Shown here: piece after piece, positions 1-5,799 of the stretch
Numbering within the stretch: the stretch's first letter is position 1
Layout: every line of letters starts with the position of its first letter
Source of the DNA: Betaproteobacteria bacterium
Lineage (GTDB): Bacteria > Pseudomonadota > Gammaproteobacteria > Burkholderiales > SG8-41
Assembly (NCBI GenBank): GCA_025353085.1
Contig: JANXRI010000179.1
Location: forward strand, 1 to 7,153
Direction of reading: 5' to 3'
DNA length: 7,153 nt
Notes under the pieces: generated by a model
Told to the model about the DNA's origin: nothing
What the model saw: only the letters and a program-made list of their open reading frames with translations
Databases searched by the model: none
Translations under genes and position numbers: made by a program

Positions 1-14
1 CACCAGCATTCGTG

Positions 15-46
15 GAAAAGGGCTTGCGAAACCGCACGCCCTTTTC
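15..46 (+). terminator. Probable intrinsic terminator of an upstream off-window gene
   Basis: An inverted repeat pairs GAAAAGGGC (15-23) with GCCCTTTTC (38-46), nine perfect pairs. A T/C mismatch follows, then a four-pair inner stem (25-28 with 33-36) closed by the loop AAAC. The A run before the GGGC and the T run after the GCCC make the structure roughly symmetrical, so it could terminate transcription in either direction. The T run is only four bases and is largely part of the stem, so efficiency may be moderate. No gene is visible to its left within the window; I infer that it ends a gene lying before position 1. Confidence 0.6.
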
Positions 47-111
47 TGCGGCGCGCTGTCCCAAGGTCTGCGCCCGTTCTTGGATAGAGGATACGCCAGA
101 CATGACCGGCG

Positions 112-142
112 TTGCCCACCGTGTTGGCGACTAAGTTATAAT
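112..142 (+). promoter_or_regulatory. Likely sigma-70 promoter of the operon (-35 TTGCCC, -10 TATAAT)
   Basis: A perfect TATAAT lies at 137-142 in an otherwise GC-rich sequence. The best -35 candidate is TTGCCC at 112-117, giving a 19-base spacer, longer than the ideal 17; TTGGCG at 124-129 is too close to serve. Transcription would be expected to begin near 149-150. It lies directly after the putative terminator and before the only long co-directional gene run, which supports a role as operon promoter. The -10 element overlaps the ATG at 141-143, so that ATG could not be translated from this transcript. Confidence 0.55.
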
Positions 143-157
143 GCAGACACCTGATTT

Positions 158-163
158 AAAAGG
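158..163 (+). promoter_or_regulatory. Ribosome binding site that favours the TTG start at 171
   Basis: The purine run AAAAGG ends seven bases before the TTG at 171-173, a normal Shine-Dalgarno distance. The ATG at 141 has nothing comparable in front of it. With the predicted transcription start near 149, this gives a short leader of about 20 bases. This site is the main reason for choosing the downstream start of the first gene. Confidence 0.5.
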
Positions 164-170
164 CTTTAGA

Positions 171-518
171 TTGCGCTTGAAGTACCTGATCGACACCCTG
201 TGCAAACTTCTTCCGGCGCTAGTCGCGGCGCTATTGCTGGCGGCCGGATTATCGCATGCGCAATTCCGCTCGATACCTGCGAATGCCAAGCGGACGACCG
301 TGGGTCAGCATCAATATCCGCTGCCTTATATGGATTTCAACGGCACCCGTGTGAAGCTCGCACCGGGCGGTGTGATCTACGATCAGAATAATCGGACTAT
401 CGTCCACAATGCATTGCCGCCTGGCGCAGAGGTCGCAGTCGTCGCTGATATGAACGGCGATATCGGACGCATTTATATTCTGACGCCGCAAGAACAAGCG
501 CAATTCGGCCGCAAATAA
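171..518 (+). CDS. Small secreted protein of unknown function
   Basis: From the TTG at 171 this encodes 115 residues (125 if the ATG at 141 is used). The N-terminus is a classical signal peptide: MRLKY basic start, a hydrophobic core at about residues 13-27 rich in Leu and Ala, and a Ser-His-Ala cleavage motif predicting a cut after Ala30. The mature part would be about 85 residues, with LAPGG at 63-67, YDQNN at 70-74, LPPG at 82-85 and RIYILTPQE at 100-108, and no cysteines. This suggests a small soluble periplasmic protein. I have an impression of similar short secreted proteins ending in an 'ILTxEE'-like motif in betaproteobacteria, but cannot name a family or function. There is no lipobox. 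The gene ends 10 bases before miaB and is probably co-transcribed with it. The upstream start would add a polar ten-residue stretch before the signal peptide and overlaps the -10 box, so I prefer 171. Confidence 0.75.
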   Translation: MRLKYLIDTLCKLLPALVAALLLAAGLSHAQFRSIPANAKRTTVGQHQYPLPYMDFNGTRVKLAPGGVIYDQNNRTIVHNALPPGAEVAVVADMNGDIGRIYILTPQEQAQFGRK

Positions 519-528
519 CAAGCCTCGC

Positions 529-1902
529 GTGCCGCAGAAGTATTACATCAAGACGTTCGGCTGCCAGATGAACGAGTACGACTCGGGCAAGATGGCCGAC
601 GTCCTGCACGCCGCGTACGGCATGGTCGAAACTGCAATGCCCGAAGACGCCGACGTCATTCTTTTCAATACGTGCGCGGTGCGCGAAAGAGCGCAGGAAA
701 AAGTTTTTCACGACCTTGGTCGCGTCAAACACCTGAAACAGCGGCGCGCCGATCTCATTCTGGGCGTCGGCGGATGCGTTGCCAGCCAGGAAGGCGCGGC
801 AATCATCGAGCGCGCGCCATACGTCGACCTGGTATTTGGCCCACAAACTCTGCATCGATTGCCGGCGATGATTGCGGCGCGCCGCGCCACCGGCAAGCCG
901 CAGGTTGATATTTCATTTCCAGAAATTGAGAAATTCGACTGCCTGCCGCCCGCGCGCGTTGCGAACGGCAGCGCATTTGTGTCGATCATGGAAGGTTGCA
1001 GCAAGTACTGCACGTTTTGCGTGGTGCCCTACACCCGCGGTGAGGAGGTGTCCCGCCCTCTCGAAGACATTCTGACGGAAGTCGCTGAACTCGCCGCACA
1101 GGGCGTCAAGGAGATCACGCTCCTGGGGCAAAATGTGAACGCCTACCGCGGCAGGGCTGCTGTTAGCGAAATCGTCACGCGGATCAGCGGCAGGTCGGAT
1201 GACGCAGAAGCTGCCGACCTTGCGCTGTTGCTCGAATACGTCGCGGCAATTCCGGGCGTCGAGCGTTTGCGCTACACCACCTCGCATCCGCGGGAATTCA
1301 CACAGCGCCTGATCGACGTGTATGCGCGCTTGCCGCAACTCGTCGATCATGTGCATCTGCCTGTCCAGTCTGGTTCTGACCGCGTGCTCGCGCAGATGAA
1401 ACGCGGCTACAGCGTGCTCGAATACAAATCGATCGTCCGCCGGCTGCGCAAAGTCCGACCGGGCATTTCAATCACCTCCGATTTTATCGTCGGCTTCCCG
1501 GGTGAAACCGCTGAAGATTTTGCGGCCACGCTGCAACTGATCGACGAAGTCGTGTTCGATGCGAGCTTCAGCTTCGTCTACAGCCCGCGTCCGGGCACGC
1601 CGGCCGCGACGCTCGCCGATGCGACGCCGCATGAAGTGAAACTCACCCGGCTGCGGCAACTTCAATCAGTGCTGGACGCCCATGCCCAAACCATCAGCAC
1701 CGCAATGGTGGGCACCGCGCAACGAGTGCTGGTTGAACGGGTGTCCAAAAAAGATGCGCGCGAACTCGCGGGCCGCACCGACAACAATCGCATCGTCAAT
1801 TTCGCCGGCGAGCCGGGTCTTATCGGCCAATTCAGCGATGTCAAAATCACCGCCGCGCTGTCGCATAGCTTGCGCGGCAAACAAGTTCTCGTTCACGCGT
1901 GA
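529..1902 (+). CDS. miaB: tRNA-2-methylthio-N6-dimethylallyladenosine synthase MiaB
   Basis: MiaB is a cytosolic radical-SAM methylthiotransferase that converts i6A37 to ms2i6A37 in tRNAs reading codons beginning with U. The 457 residues show the family order. The N-terminal UPF0004 domain carries its three cluster cysteines at Cys12 (FGCQMNEYDS), Cys49 (NTCAVRE) and Cys83 (GGCVAS). The radical-SAM CxxxCxxC is Cys157, Cys161 and Cys164, followed by VVPYTRGEE. A conserved HLPVQSGS lies at 276-283, and a C-terminal TRAM RNA-binding domain spans about 393-456. All six cluster ligands are present. Length is close to E. coli MiaB (about 474). The GTG start places KTFGCQMNEYDS at the same distance from the N-terminus as in E. 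coli MiaB. No clear Shine-Dalgarno precedes it, so translation may depend on the gene 10 bases upstream. Compared with E. coli, residues 209-230 contain about 13 extra residues. The TGA stop overlaps the GTG of the next gene. Confidence 0.97.
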   Translation: MPQKYYIKTFGCQMNEYDSGKMADVLHAAYGMVETAMPEDADVILFNTCAVRERAQEKVFHDLGRVKHLKQRRADLILGVGGCVASQEGAAIIERAPYVDLVFGPQTLHRLPAMIAARRATGKPQVDISFPEIEKFDCLPPARVANGSAFVSIMEGCSKYCTFCVVPYTRGEEVSRPLEDILTEVAELAAQGVKEITLLGQNVNAYRGRAAVSEIVTRISGRSDDAEAADLALLLEYVAAIPGVERLRYTTSHPREFTQRLIDVYARLPQLVDHVHLPVQSGSDRVLAQMKRGYSVLEYKSIVRRLRKVRPGISITSDFIVGFPGETAEDFAATLQLIDEVVFDASFSFVYSPRPGTPAATLADATPHEVKLTRLRQLQSVLDAHAQTISTAMVGTAQRVLVERVSKKDARELAGRTDNNRIVNFAGEPGLIGQFSDVKITAALSHSLRGKQVLVHA

Positions 1903-2858
1903 AGCCGCTGGAAGTTGCATTCAAGCCGGTCGACAACCAGCGGCTCGCCAATCTATGCGGCGTGCTGGATGAGAACCTGCGCCAAATCGAAACCGGGTTT
2001 GACGTGGTGATCGCGCGGCGCGGTGAGCGGTTCATGCTCTCAGGCGAGCCCCGGCAAACGCAATTGGCGGCCGCCGCGCTGGAAAAATTTTATGCGAATG
2101 CCAAACACAGTTTGTCGGTCGAAGACGTGCAATTGGGCCTTATAGAAGCGCGCGCTCAACCGGTTATGGATGGTGGTGATATACCGCATTTGAAAACGCG
2201 CCGTCCCGATTTGCATGGCCGCACGCCGCGCCAGGTTGGCTATCTCAAGCAGATTCAGGCGCACGACATTACGTTCGCGATTGGTCCGGCGGGCACCGGC
2301 AAAACTTATCTGGCAGTCGCTTGCGCGGTCGATGCGTTAGAGCGCGACAGCGTCAAACGCATTGTGCTCGTGCGCCCCGCGGTAGAAGCGGGCGAACGAC
2401 TGGGGTTTTTGCCCGGCGATATGGCGCAAAAAGTCGATCCTTATCTGCGCCCGCTGTACGACGCGCTATACGATCTGATGGGTTACGACAAAGTCGCCAA
2501 GCAGCTCGAACGCAGCGCAATCGAAGTGGCGCCGCTGGCCTTCATGCGCGGCCGCACATTGAGCCAGGCGTTCGTGATTCTCGATGAAGCCCAGAACACC
2601 ACGCCCGAGCAAATGAAAATGTTTTTGACGCGCATCGGCTTTGGCAGCAAAGCGGTCGTGACCGGCGACGTGACGCAAACCGACTTGCCGCGCGGTCATA
2701 AAAGCGGCTTGATCGAGGCAAGCGCGGTGCTTAAACGCGTGCGCGGCATCGCGTTTACCCATTTTCAGTCGAGCGACGTCGTGCGCCATCCGCTGGTGCA
2801 ACGTATCGTCAACGCCTATGAGCGGCACTCCAAAGCGCAAGCCGGGCCGAACGCCTGA
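1899..2858 (+). CDS. ybeZ: PhoH-like ATPase YbeZ
   Basis: A 319-residue P-loop ATPase of the PhoH family, the type encoded beside ybeY; in E. coli YbeZ is an NTPase that associates with YbeY and is connected with ribosome maturation. The N-terminal part (about 1-100) resembles the small YbeZ-specific domain (DNxRLxxLCG-like at 12-21). The PhoH ATPase domain follows, with Walker A GPAGTGKT at 129-136, RPAVEAGERLGFLPGD at 159-174, Walker B VILDEAQNTT at 226-235, and GDVTQTDLP at 256-264. All catalytic motifs are intact. The C-terminus is shorter than in E. coli YbeZ, lacking its long charged tail. The GTG start overlaps the miaB stop (GTGA, 1899-1902) and has no obvious ribosome binding site, which points to translational coupling. 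Many databases call it simply 'PhoH family protein'. Confidence 0.95.
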   Translation: MKPLEVAFKPVDNQRLANLCGVLDENLRQIETGFDVVIARRGERFMLSGEPRQTQLAAAALEKFYANAKHSLSVEDVQLGLIEARAQPVMDGGDIPHLKTRRPDLHGRTPRQVGYLKQIQAHDITFAIGPAGTGKTYLAVACAVDALERDSVKRIVLVRPAVEAGERLGFLPGDMAQKVDPYLRPLYDALYDLMGYDKVAKQLERSAIEVAPLAFMRGRTLSQAFVILDEAQNTTPEQMKMFLTRIGFGSKAVVTGDVTQTDLPRGHKSGLIEASAVLKRVRGIAFTHFQSSDVVRHPLVQRIVNAYERHSKAQAGPNA

Positions 2859-3360
2859 GTTGGCACTCACGGTTCAGTATGGCACCCGTTGTGCACAACT
2901 GCCGTCGTCCGCCCAGTTGCGCCGCTGGGTTCGCGCGGCATTGCGCCGGAACGCGAATGTCACGCTGCGCCTGGTCGGCGAACGCGAAGCGCGCGAGCTT
3001 AATCTCAATTACCGTGGACGCGATTACGCGACAAACGTGCTGACATTCATTTACTCGCAACACCGGCCGCTCGAAGGCGACATCGCGATCTGCGCGCCCG
3101 TCGTCGCGCGTGAAGCGTTTCGGCGCGGCATACGCCGTGACGCGCACTATGCTCATCTCACAATACACGGAGTGCTGCATTTGCAGGGGTTCGATCATGT
3201 GGGTGCGACGGATGCGACGCATATGGAAAGCCTTGAGAAGCGTATTCTCGCGCGCCTCGGATATGCCGATCCGTACCTTGACGTATTGTCCGCGCGAAAC
3301 AAAAAACGCGCGAAGGCCGCAACTCACGCGCGCGGCCAATCCAAGCGGCCGCCGACATGA
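2818..3360 (+). CDS. ybeY: Endoribonuclease / rRNA maturation factor YbeY
   Basis: YbeY is a metal-dependent single-strand RNase needed for 16S rRNA 3'-end maturation and ribosome quality control. The protein contains the family signature HGVLHLQGFDH at 117-127, with zinc-ligand histidines His117, His121 and His127, and the conserved YRGRDYATNVLTF at 65-77, where Arg66 matches the essential arginine of E. coli YbeY. The end, ALRY/GYADPY-like (LGYADPY), is also typical. A basic tail of about 24 residues follows it. From ATG 2818 the protein is 180 residues and overlaps ybeZ by 41 bases. A TTG at 2860, two bases past the ybeZ stop, would give 166 residues beginning (M)ALTVQYG, closer to how I remember homologues starting. 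Neither start has a convincing Shine-Dalgarno, so the first 14 residues (basic, SGTPKRKPGR) are uncertain. The TGA stop overlaps the corC start. Confidence 0.94.
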   Translation: MSGTPKRKPGRTPELALTVQYGTRCAQLPSSAQLRRWVRAALRRNANVTLRLVGEREARELNLNYRGRDYATNVLTFIYSQHRPLEGDIAICAPVVAREAFRRGIRRDAHYAHLTIHGVLHLQGFDHVGATDATHMESLEKRILARLGYADPYLDVLSARNKKRAKAATHARGQSKRPPT

Positions 3361-4190
3361 TAGAAGAGCAGCCCAAACCCACCTGGCTCGAGCGCGTCGG
3401 CGCGCTGCTGATGCGCGAACCCGAAGACCGCGATCAGTTGGTCGAGCTGCTGCGCTCGGCATACGAACGCAATTTGCTCGACAGCGATGCGTTATCGATG
3501 ATCGAAGGCGTGCTGCAGGTTGCAGAAATGCAGGCGCGCGACATCATGATCCCGCGCGCCCAAATGGATGTGATCGATATCAGCGAGCCGCCGGACAAGT
3601 TCATACCGCTGGTGATCGAGACCAACCACTCGCGGTTTCCCGTGATCGAGCACGACAAAGATCATGTGATCGGGATCCTGCTTGCCAAGGATCTGCTGCG
3701 TTATTACGCGGGCGAGGAGGAATTCAACGTGCGCGAAATGCTGCGGCCCGCGATATTCATCCCGGAGTCAAAACGGCTCAACGTGCTGCTCAAGGATTTT
3801 CGCGCCAACCGCAATCACATGGCGATCGTGGTCGACGAATACGGCGGCGTCGCAGGACTCGTGACGATCGAGGACGTGCTCGAGCAGATCGTCGGCGATA
3901 TCGAGGACGAATACGATTTCGACGAAACCGAGGACGACATCATCCCCGACAAGAGCGGCGCGTGGCGAGTCAAGGCGGTGACTGAAATTGCCAAATTCAA
4001 TACGACCTTCGGCACGCAATATGACGATGAAAACCATAATACGATCGGCGGCATGGTGCTCAAGCAGTTCGGCCGCATGCCAAAACGCGGCGACCAGTTG
4101 ACCGTCGATGATCTGACCTTCAAGATTCTGCGCGCCGACAGCCGACGGCTCCATTTATTGCTGGTCGAAAAAAAGCCCGGCTCCAGATAA
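3357..4190 (+). CDS. corC: CBS-pair protein CorC/YbeX (HlyC/CorC family)
   Basis: A 277-residue soluble protein of the CorC/YbeX type. In Salmonella CorC was linked genetically to Mg2+ and Co2+ efflux with CorA; E. coli YbeX has also been connected to ribosome metabolism, which fits this neighbourhood. The N-terminal helix region (WLERVGALL, RDQLVELLRSA) leads to the conserved RDIMIPRAQM at 61-70. A CBS pair follows: CBS1 about 68-125 (SRFPVIE at 92-98, GILLAKDLL at 106-114) and CBS2 about 128-190 (VVDEYGGVAGLVTIEDVLE at 158-176). An acidic linker (about 181-198) precedes the C-terminal CorC_HlyC domain (about 200-272). There is no DUF21 membrane domain, as expected for the short CorC form. 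The ATG overlaps the ybeY stop (ATGA, 3357-3360) with no good Shine-Dalgarno, again suggesting coupling. The exact biochemical role remains unsettled for the family. Confidence 0.94.
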   Translation: MIEEQPKPTWLERVGALLMREPEDRDQLVELLRSAYERNLLDSDALSMIEGVLQVAEMQARDIMIPRAQMDVIDISEPPDKFIPLVIETNHSRFPVIEHDKDHVIGILLAKDLLRYYAGEEEFNVREMLRPAIFIPESKRLNVLLKDFRANRNHMAIVVDEYGGVAGLVTIEDVLEQIVGDIEDEYDFDETEDDIIPDKSGAWRVKAVTEIAKFNTTFGTQYDDENHNTIGGMVLKQFGRMPKRGDQLTVDDLTFKILRADSRRLHLLLVEKKPGSR

Positions 4191-4197
4191 TCCCGGC

Positions 4198-5781
4198 GTG
4201 AACGCAGTTCTGCCCGGCGCGCTGTTTCGCATACCTCCTCTGCTGCTCGCAGCGCTCGCCGGCGCGCTGGGCGTACTCGGATTCGAGCCGTTTGGTTTAT
4301 ATCCGGTTCTGATCGCAATGCTCGCGCTGCTGCTCGTGCTGTGGCGGCGGGCGAACAACCGGCGCCATGCTGCCGCCATCGGTCTCGTGTTCGGCCTCGG
4401 TTATTTTCTCGCCGGTGTGAGCTGGGTATACGTAAGCCTGCACGATTTCGGCGCCATGCCGGCGCTGCTCGCAGCCGTCTTGACGTTAGTGTTTTGCTGC
4501 ATTCTCGCCGCCTATTCGGCCGCGATCGGTTATGTCTATTTCGCGCTCGGCCCACGCTCGTTCATCGCCACACTCGTGGTGGTGCCCGCACTGTGGACGC
4601 TCGCAGACTGGGTGCGCGGCTGGTTATTCACCGGCTTCCCGTGGCTTGCGCTCGGCTACTCGCAAGTTCCCGCGAGTCCGCTCGCGGGCTATCTGCCGGT
4701 CGTCGGCGTTTACGGCGTCACATTGGCGACGGCTCTGACCGCGGCACTGCTGGTGACACTGTGGTCTTCACGGCGCATGATTGCCGACGCCGATTCGATT
4801 AAAACGGTAACCCAACGGTCGACGCGCGCGCGCTGGCTGTCGTTATGCATTCTTTTCGCGCTATGGCTCGGCGGCTATGCGTTGCTTCACGTCGAGTGGA
4901 CCACGCCGACCGGCACGCCTGTGAGCGTGAGTCTTCTGCAAGGCAATATCCCCCAGGACATCAAATGGCAGCCAGACCGTATCGCGCCGACTTTGGCGGC
5001 GTATCACGACCTCGTCGTCGCCAGTCGCGCGCGGCTCATCGTAATGCCCGAAACCGCGTTGCCGTTGTTCTTGCACGAGGTGCCCGCCGACTATCTGGCG
5101 GCACTCGCCGCGCACTCGCGCAGCAATGGCGGCGATGTGTTGATCGGCGTGCCGGAAACGAGCAGCACGAATGAGTATTACAACAGCGTGTTGTCGCTAG
5201 GCACGGCGCCGACCCAAACCTACCGCAAATCACATCTCGTTCCCTTCGGTGAGTTCATCCCGTTGAAATTCCTGTTCGGCTGGTTTTTCGATGTGGTGAA
5301 TATCCCGCTGCTCGATTTCGCACGCGGCGATGCAAATCAGCAGCCGCTCGAAGTCGCTGGCCAGCGCGTCGCCGTCAATATTTGTTATGAAGATGTTTTT
5401 GGCGCTGAAATCATCCGTCAATTGCCGCAGGCCACGCTGCTCGTCAACGTAAGCAATGTCGCGTGGTTCGGACGCTCAGTGGCGCCGCGCCAGCATTTGC
5501 AAATCTCCCAGACTCGCGCACTCGAAACCGGGCGTTATATGCTGCGCGCCACGAACACCGGCATGACCGCCATCATCGATCAGCGCGGGCGGGTGGTGAA
5601 GTTGGCGCCCGAGTTCACGACGGACTCGGTTAATGGCGAAGTGCAGGGATATGCGGGGGCGACGCCGTTTGTTCGGTTAGGCAATCTGCCGATTATCTTA
5701 TTCTCGTTGCTGCTGGCGCTCGCCGGAGGGTGGCTAGCGATCCGTGGAACCAGTAAACTCCGCGACTTGCCAACGCGTTAA
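4198..5781 (+). CDS. lnt: Apolipoprotein N-acyltransferase Lnt
   Basis: Lnt transfers a fatty acyl chain from phospholipid to the N-terminal cysteine of apolipoproteins, the last step of lipoprotein maturation in the inner membrane. The 527 residues contain several hydrophobic segments in the first 190 or so (about 12-29, 34-49, 58-81, 87-117, 120-142, 159-189), another at about 213-230, a periplasmic carbon-nitrogen hydrolase domain at about 242-485 (begins VSVSLLQGN), and a final membrane helix at about 497-515. The catalytic triad is visible: Glu285 (VMPETALP), Lys344 (YRKSHLVPFGEF) and Cys396 (NICYED). E. coli has Asp in the SNDAWFG motif, whereas here it is SNVAWFG with Val421; I recall Ile at this place in other betaproteobacteria, so it is probably lineage-specific rather than a defect. 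The GTG start is 7 bases after corC and lacks an obvious ribosome binding site. Confidence 0.96.
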   Translation: MNAVLPGALFRIPPLLLAALAGALGVLGFEPFGLYPVLIAMLALLLVLWRRANNRRHAAAIGLVFGLGYFLAGVSWVYVSLHDFGAMPALLAAVLTLVFCCILAAYSAAIGYVYFALGPRSFIATLVVVPALWTLADWVRGWLFTGFPWLALGYSQVPASPLAGYLPVVGVYGVTLATALTAALLVTLWSSRRMIADADSIKTVTQRSTRARWLSLCILFALWLGGYALLHVEWTTPTGTPVSVSLLQGNIPQDIKWQPDRIAPTLAAYHDLVVASRARLIVMPETALPLFLHEVPADYLAALAAHSRSNGGDVLIGVPETSSTNEYYNSVLSLGTAPTQTYRKSHLVPFGEFIPLKFLFGWFFDVVNIPLLDFARGDANQQPLEVAGQRVAVNICYEDVFGAEIIRQLPQATLLVNVSNVAWFGRSVAPRQHLQISQTRALETGRYMLRATNTGMTAIIDQRGRVVKLAPEFTTDSVNGEVQGYAGATPFVRLGNLPIILFSLLLALAGGWLAIRGTSKLRDLPTR

Positions 5782-5788
5782 GTGCACG

Positions 5789-5792
5789 ACGG
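5789..5792 (+). promoter_or_regulatory. Weak ribosome binding site supporting the ATG start of glyQ
   Basis: The short purine core CGGA (continuing into AAA) ends seven bases before the ATG at 5800, within the normal Shine-Dalgarno range. The alternative GTG at 5782 is preceded only by the end of lnt (AACGCGTTAA), which has no such element. The match is short, so it supports the start choice without proving it. Confidence 0.35.
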
Positions 5793-5799
5793 AAACCCG

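Noticed and set aside
61..83. Inverted repeat CCAAG/CTTGG with a 13-base loop
   Set aside because: The stem is only five pairs with a large loop and no T run; expected by chance in this much sequence.
102..134. Ten-codon upstream frame (MTGVAHRVGD) ending just before the -10 box, possible leader peptide
   Set aside because: The purine run AGAGG at 86-90 is 11 bases away, the predicted transcript starts downstream of it, and there is no attenuator hairpin or codon bias of the kind expected in a leader.
1..140. Search for a tRNA, small RNA or the 3' end of an upstream gene in the left intergenic part
   Set aside because: No cloverleaf, no CCA-type 3' end and no convincing coding frame was seen; only the terminator-like hairpin and promoter can be supported.
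397..855. 152-residue antisense open frame opposite the start of miaB
   Set aside because: It overlaps the end of the secreted-protein gene and the conserved MiaB N-terminus and has no recognisable features.
2809..3462. 217-residue antisense open frame opposite ybeY
   Set aside because: It covers the whole of a confident YbeY, has no motif or ribosome binding site, and is explained by GC-driven lack of stops.
3110..3985. 291-residue + strand open frame overlapping ybeY and corC
   Set aside because: It is out of frame with two confidently identified genes, extremely rich in Arg and Ala with low-complexity runs, and shows no family motif; it is a GC-rich shadow frame.
3815..4555. 246-residue antisense open frame across the corC/lnt junction
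   Set aside because: Composition is Arg/Ser/Ala-rich, it shows no recognisable domain, and both opposite-strand genes are certain.
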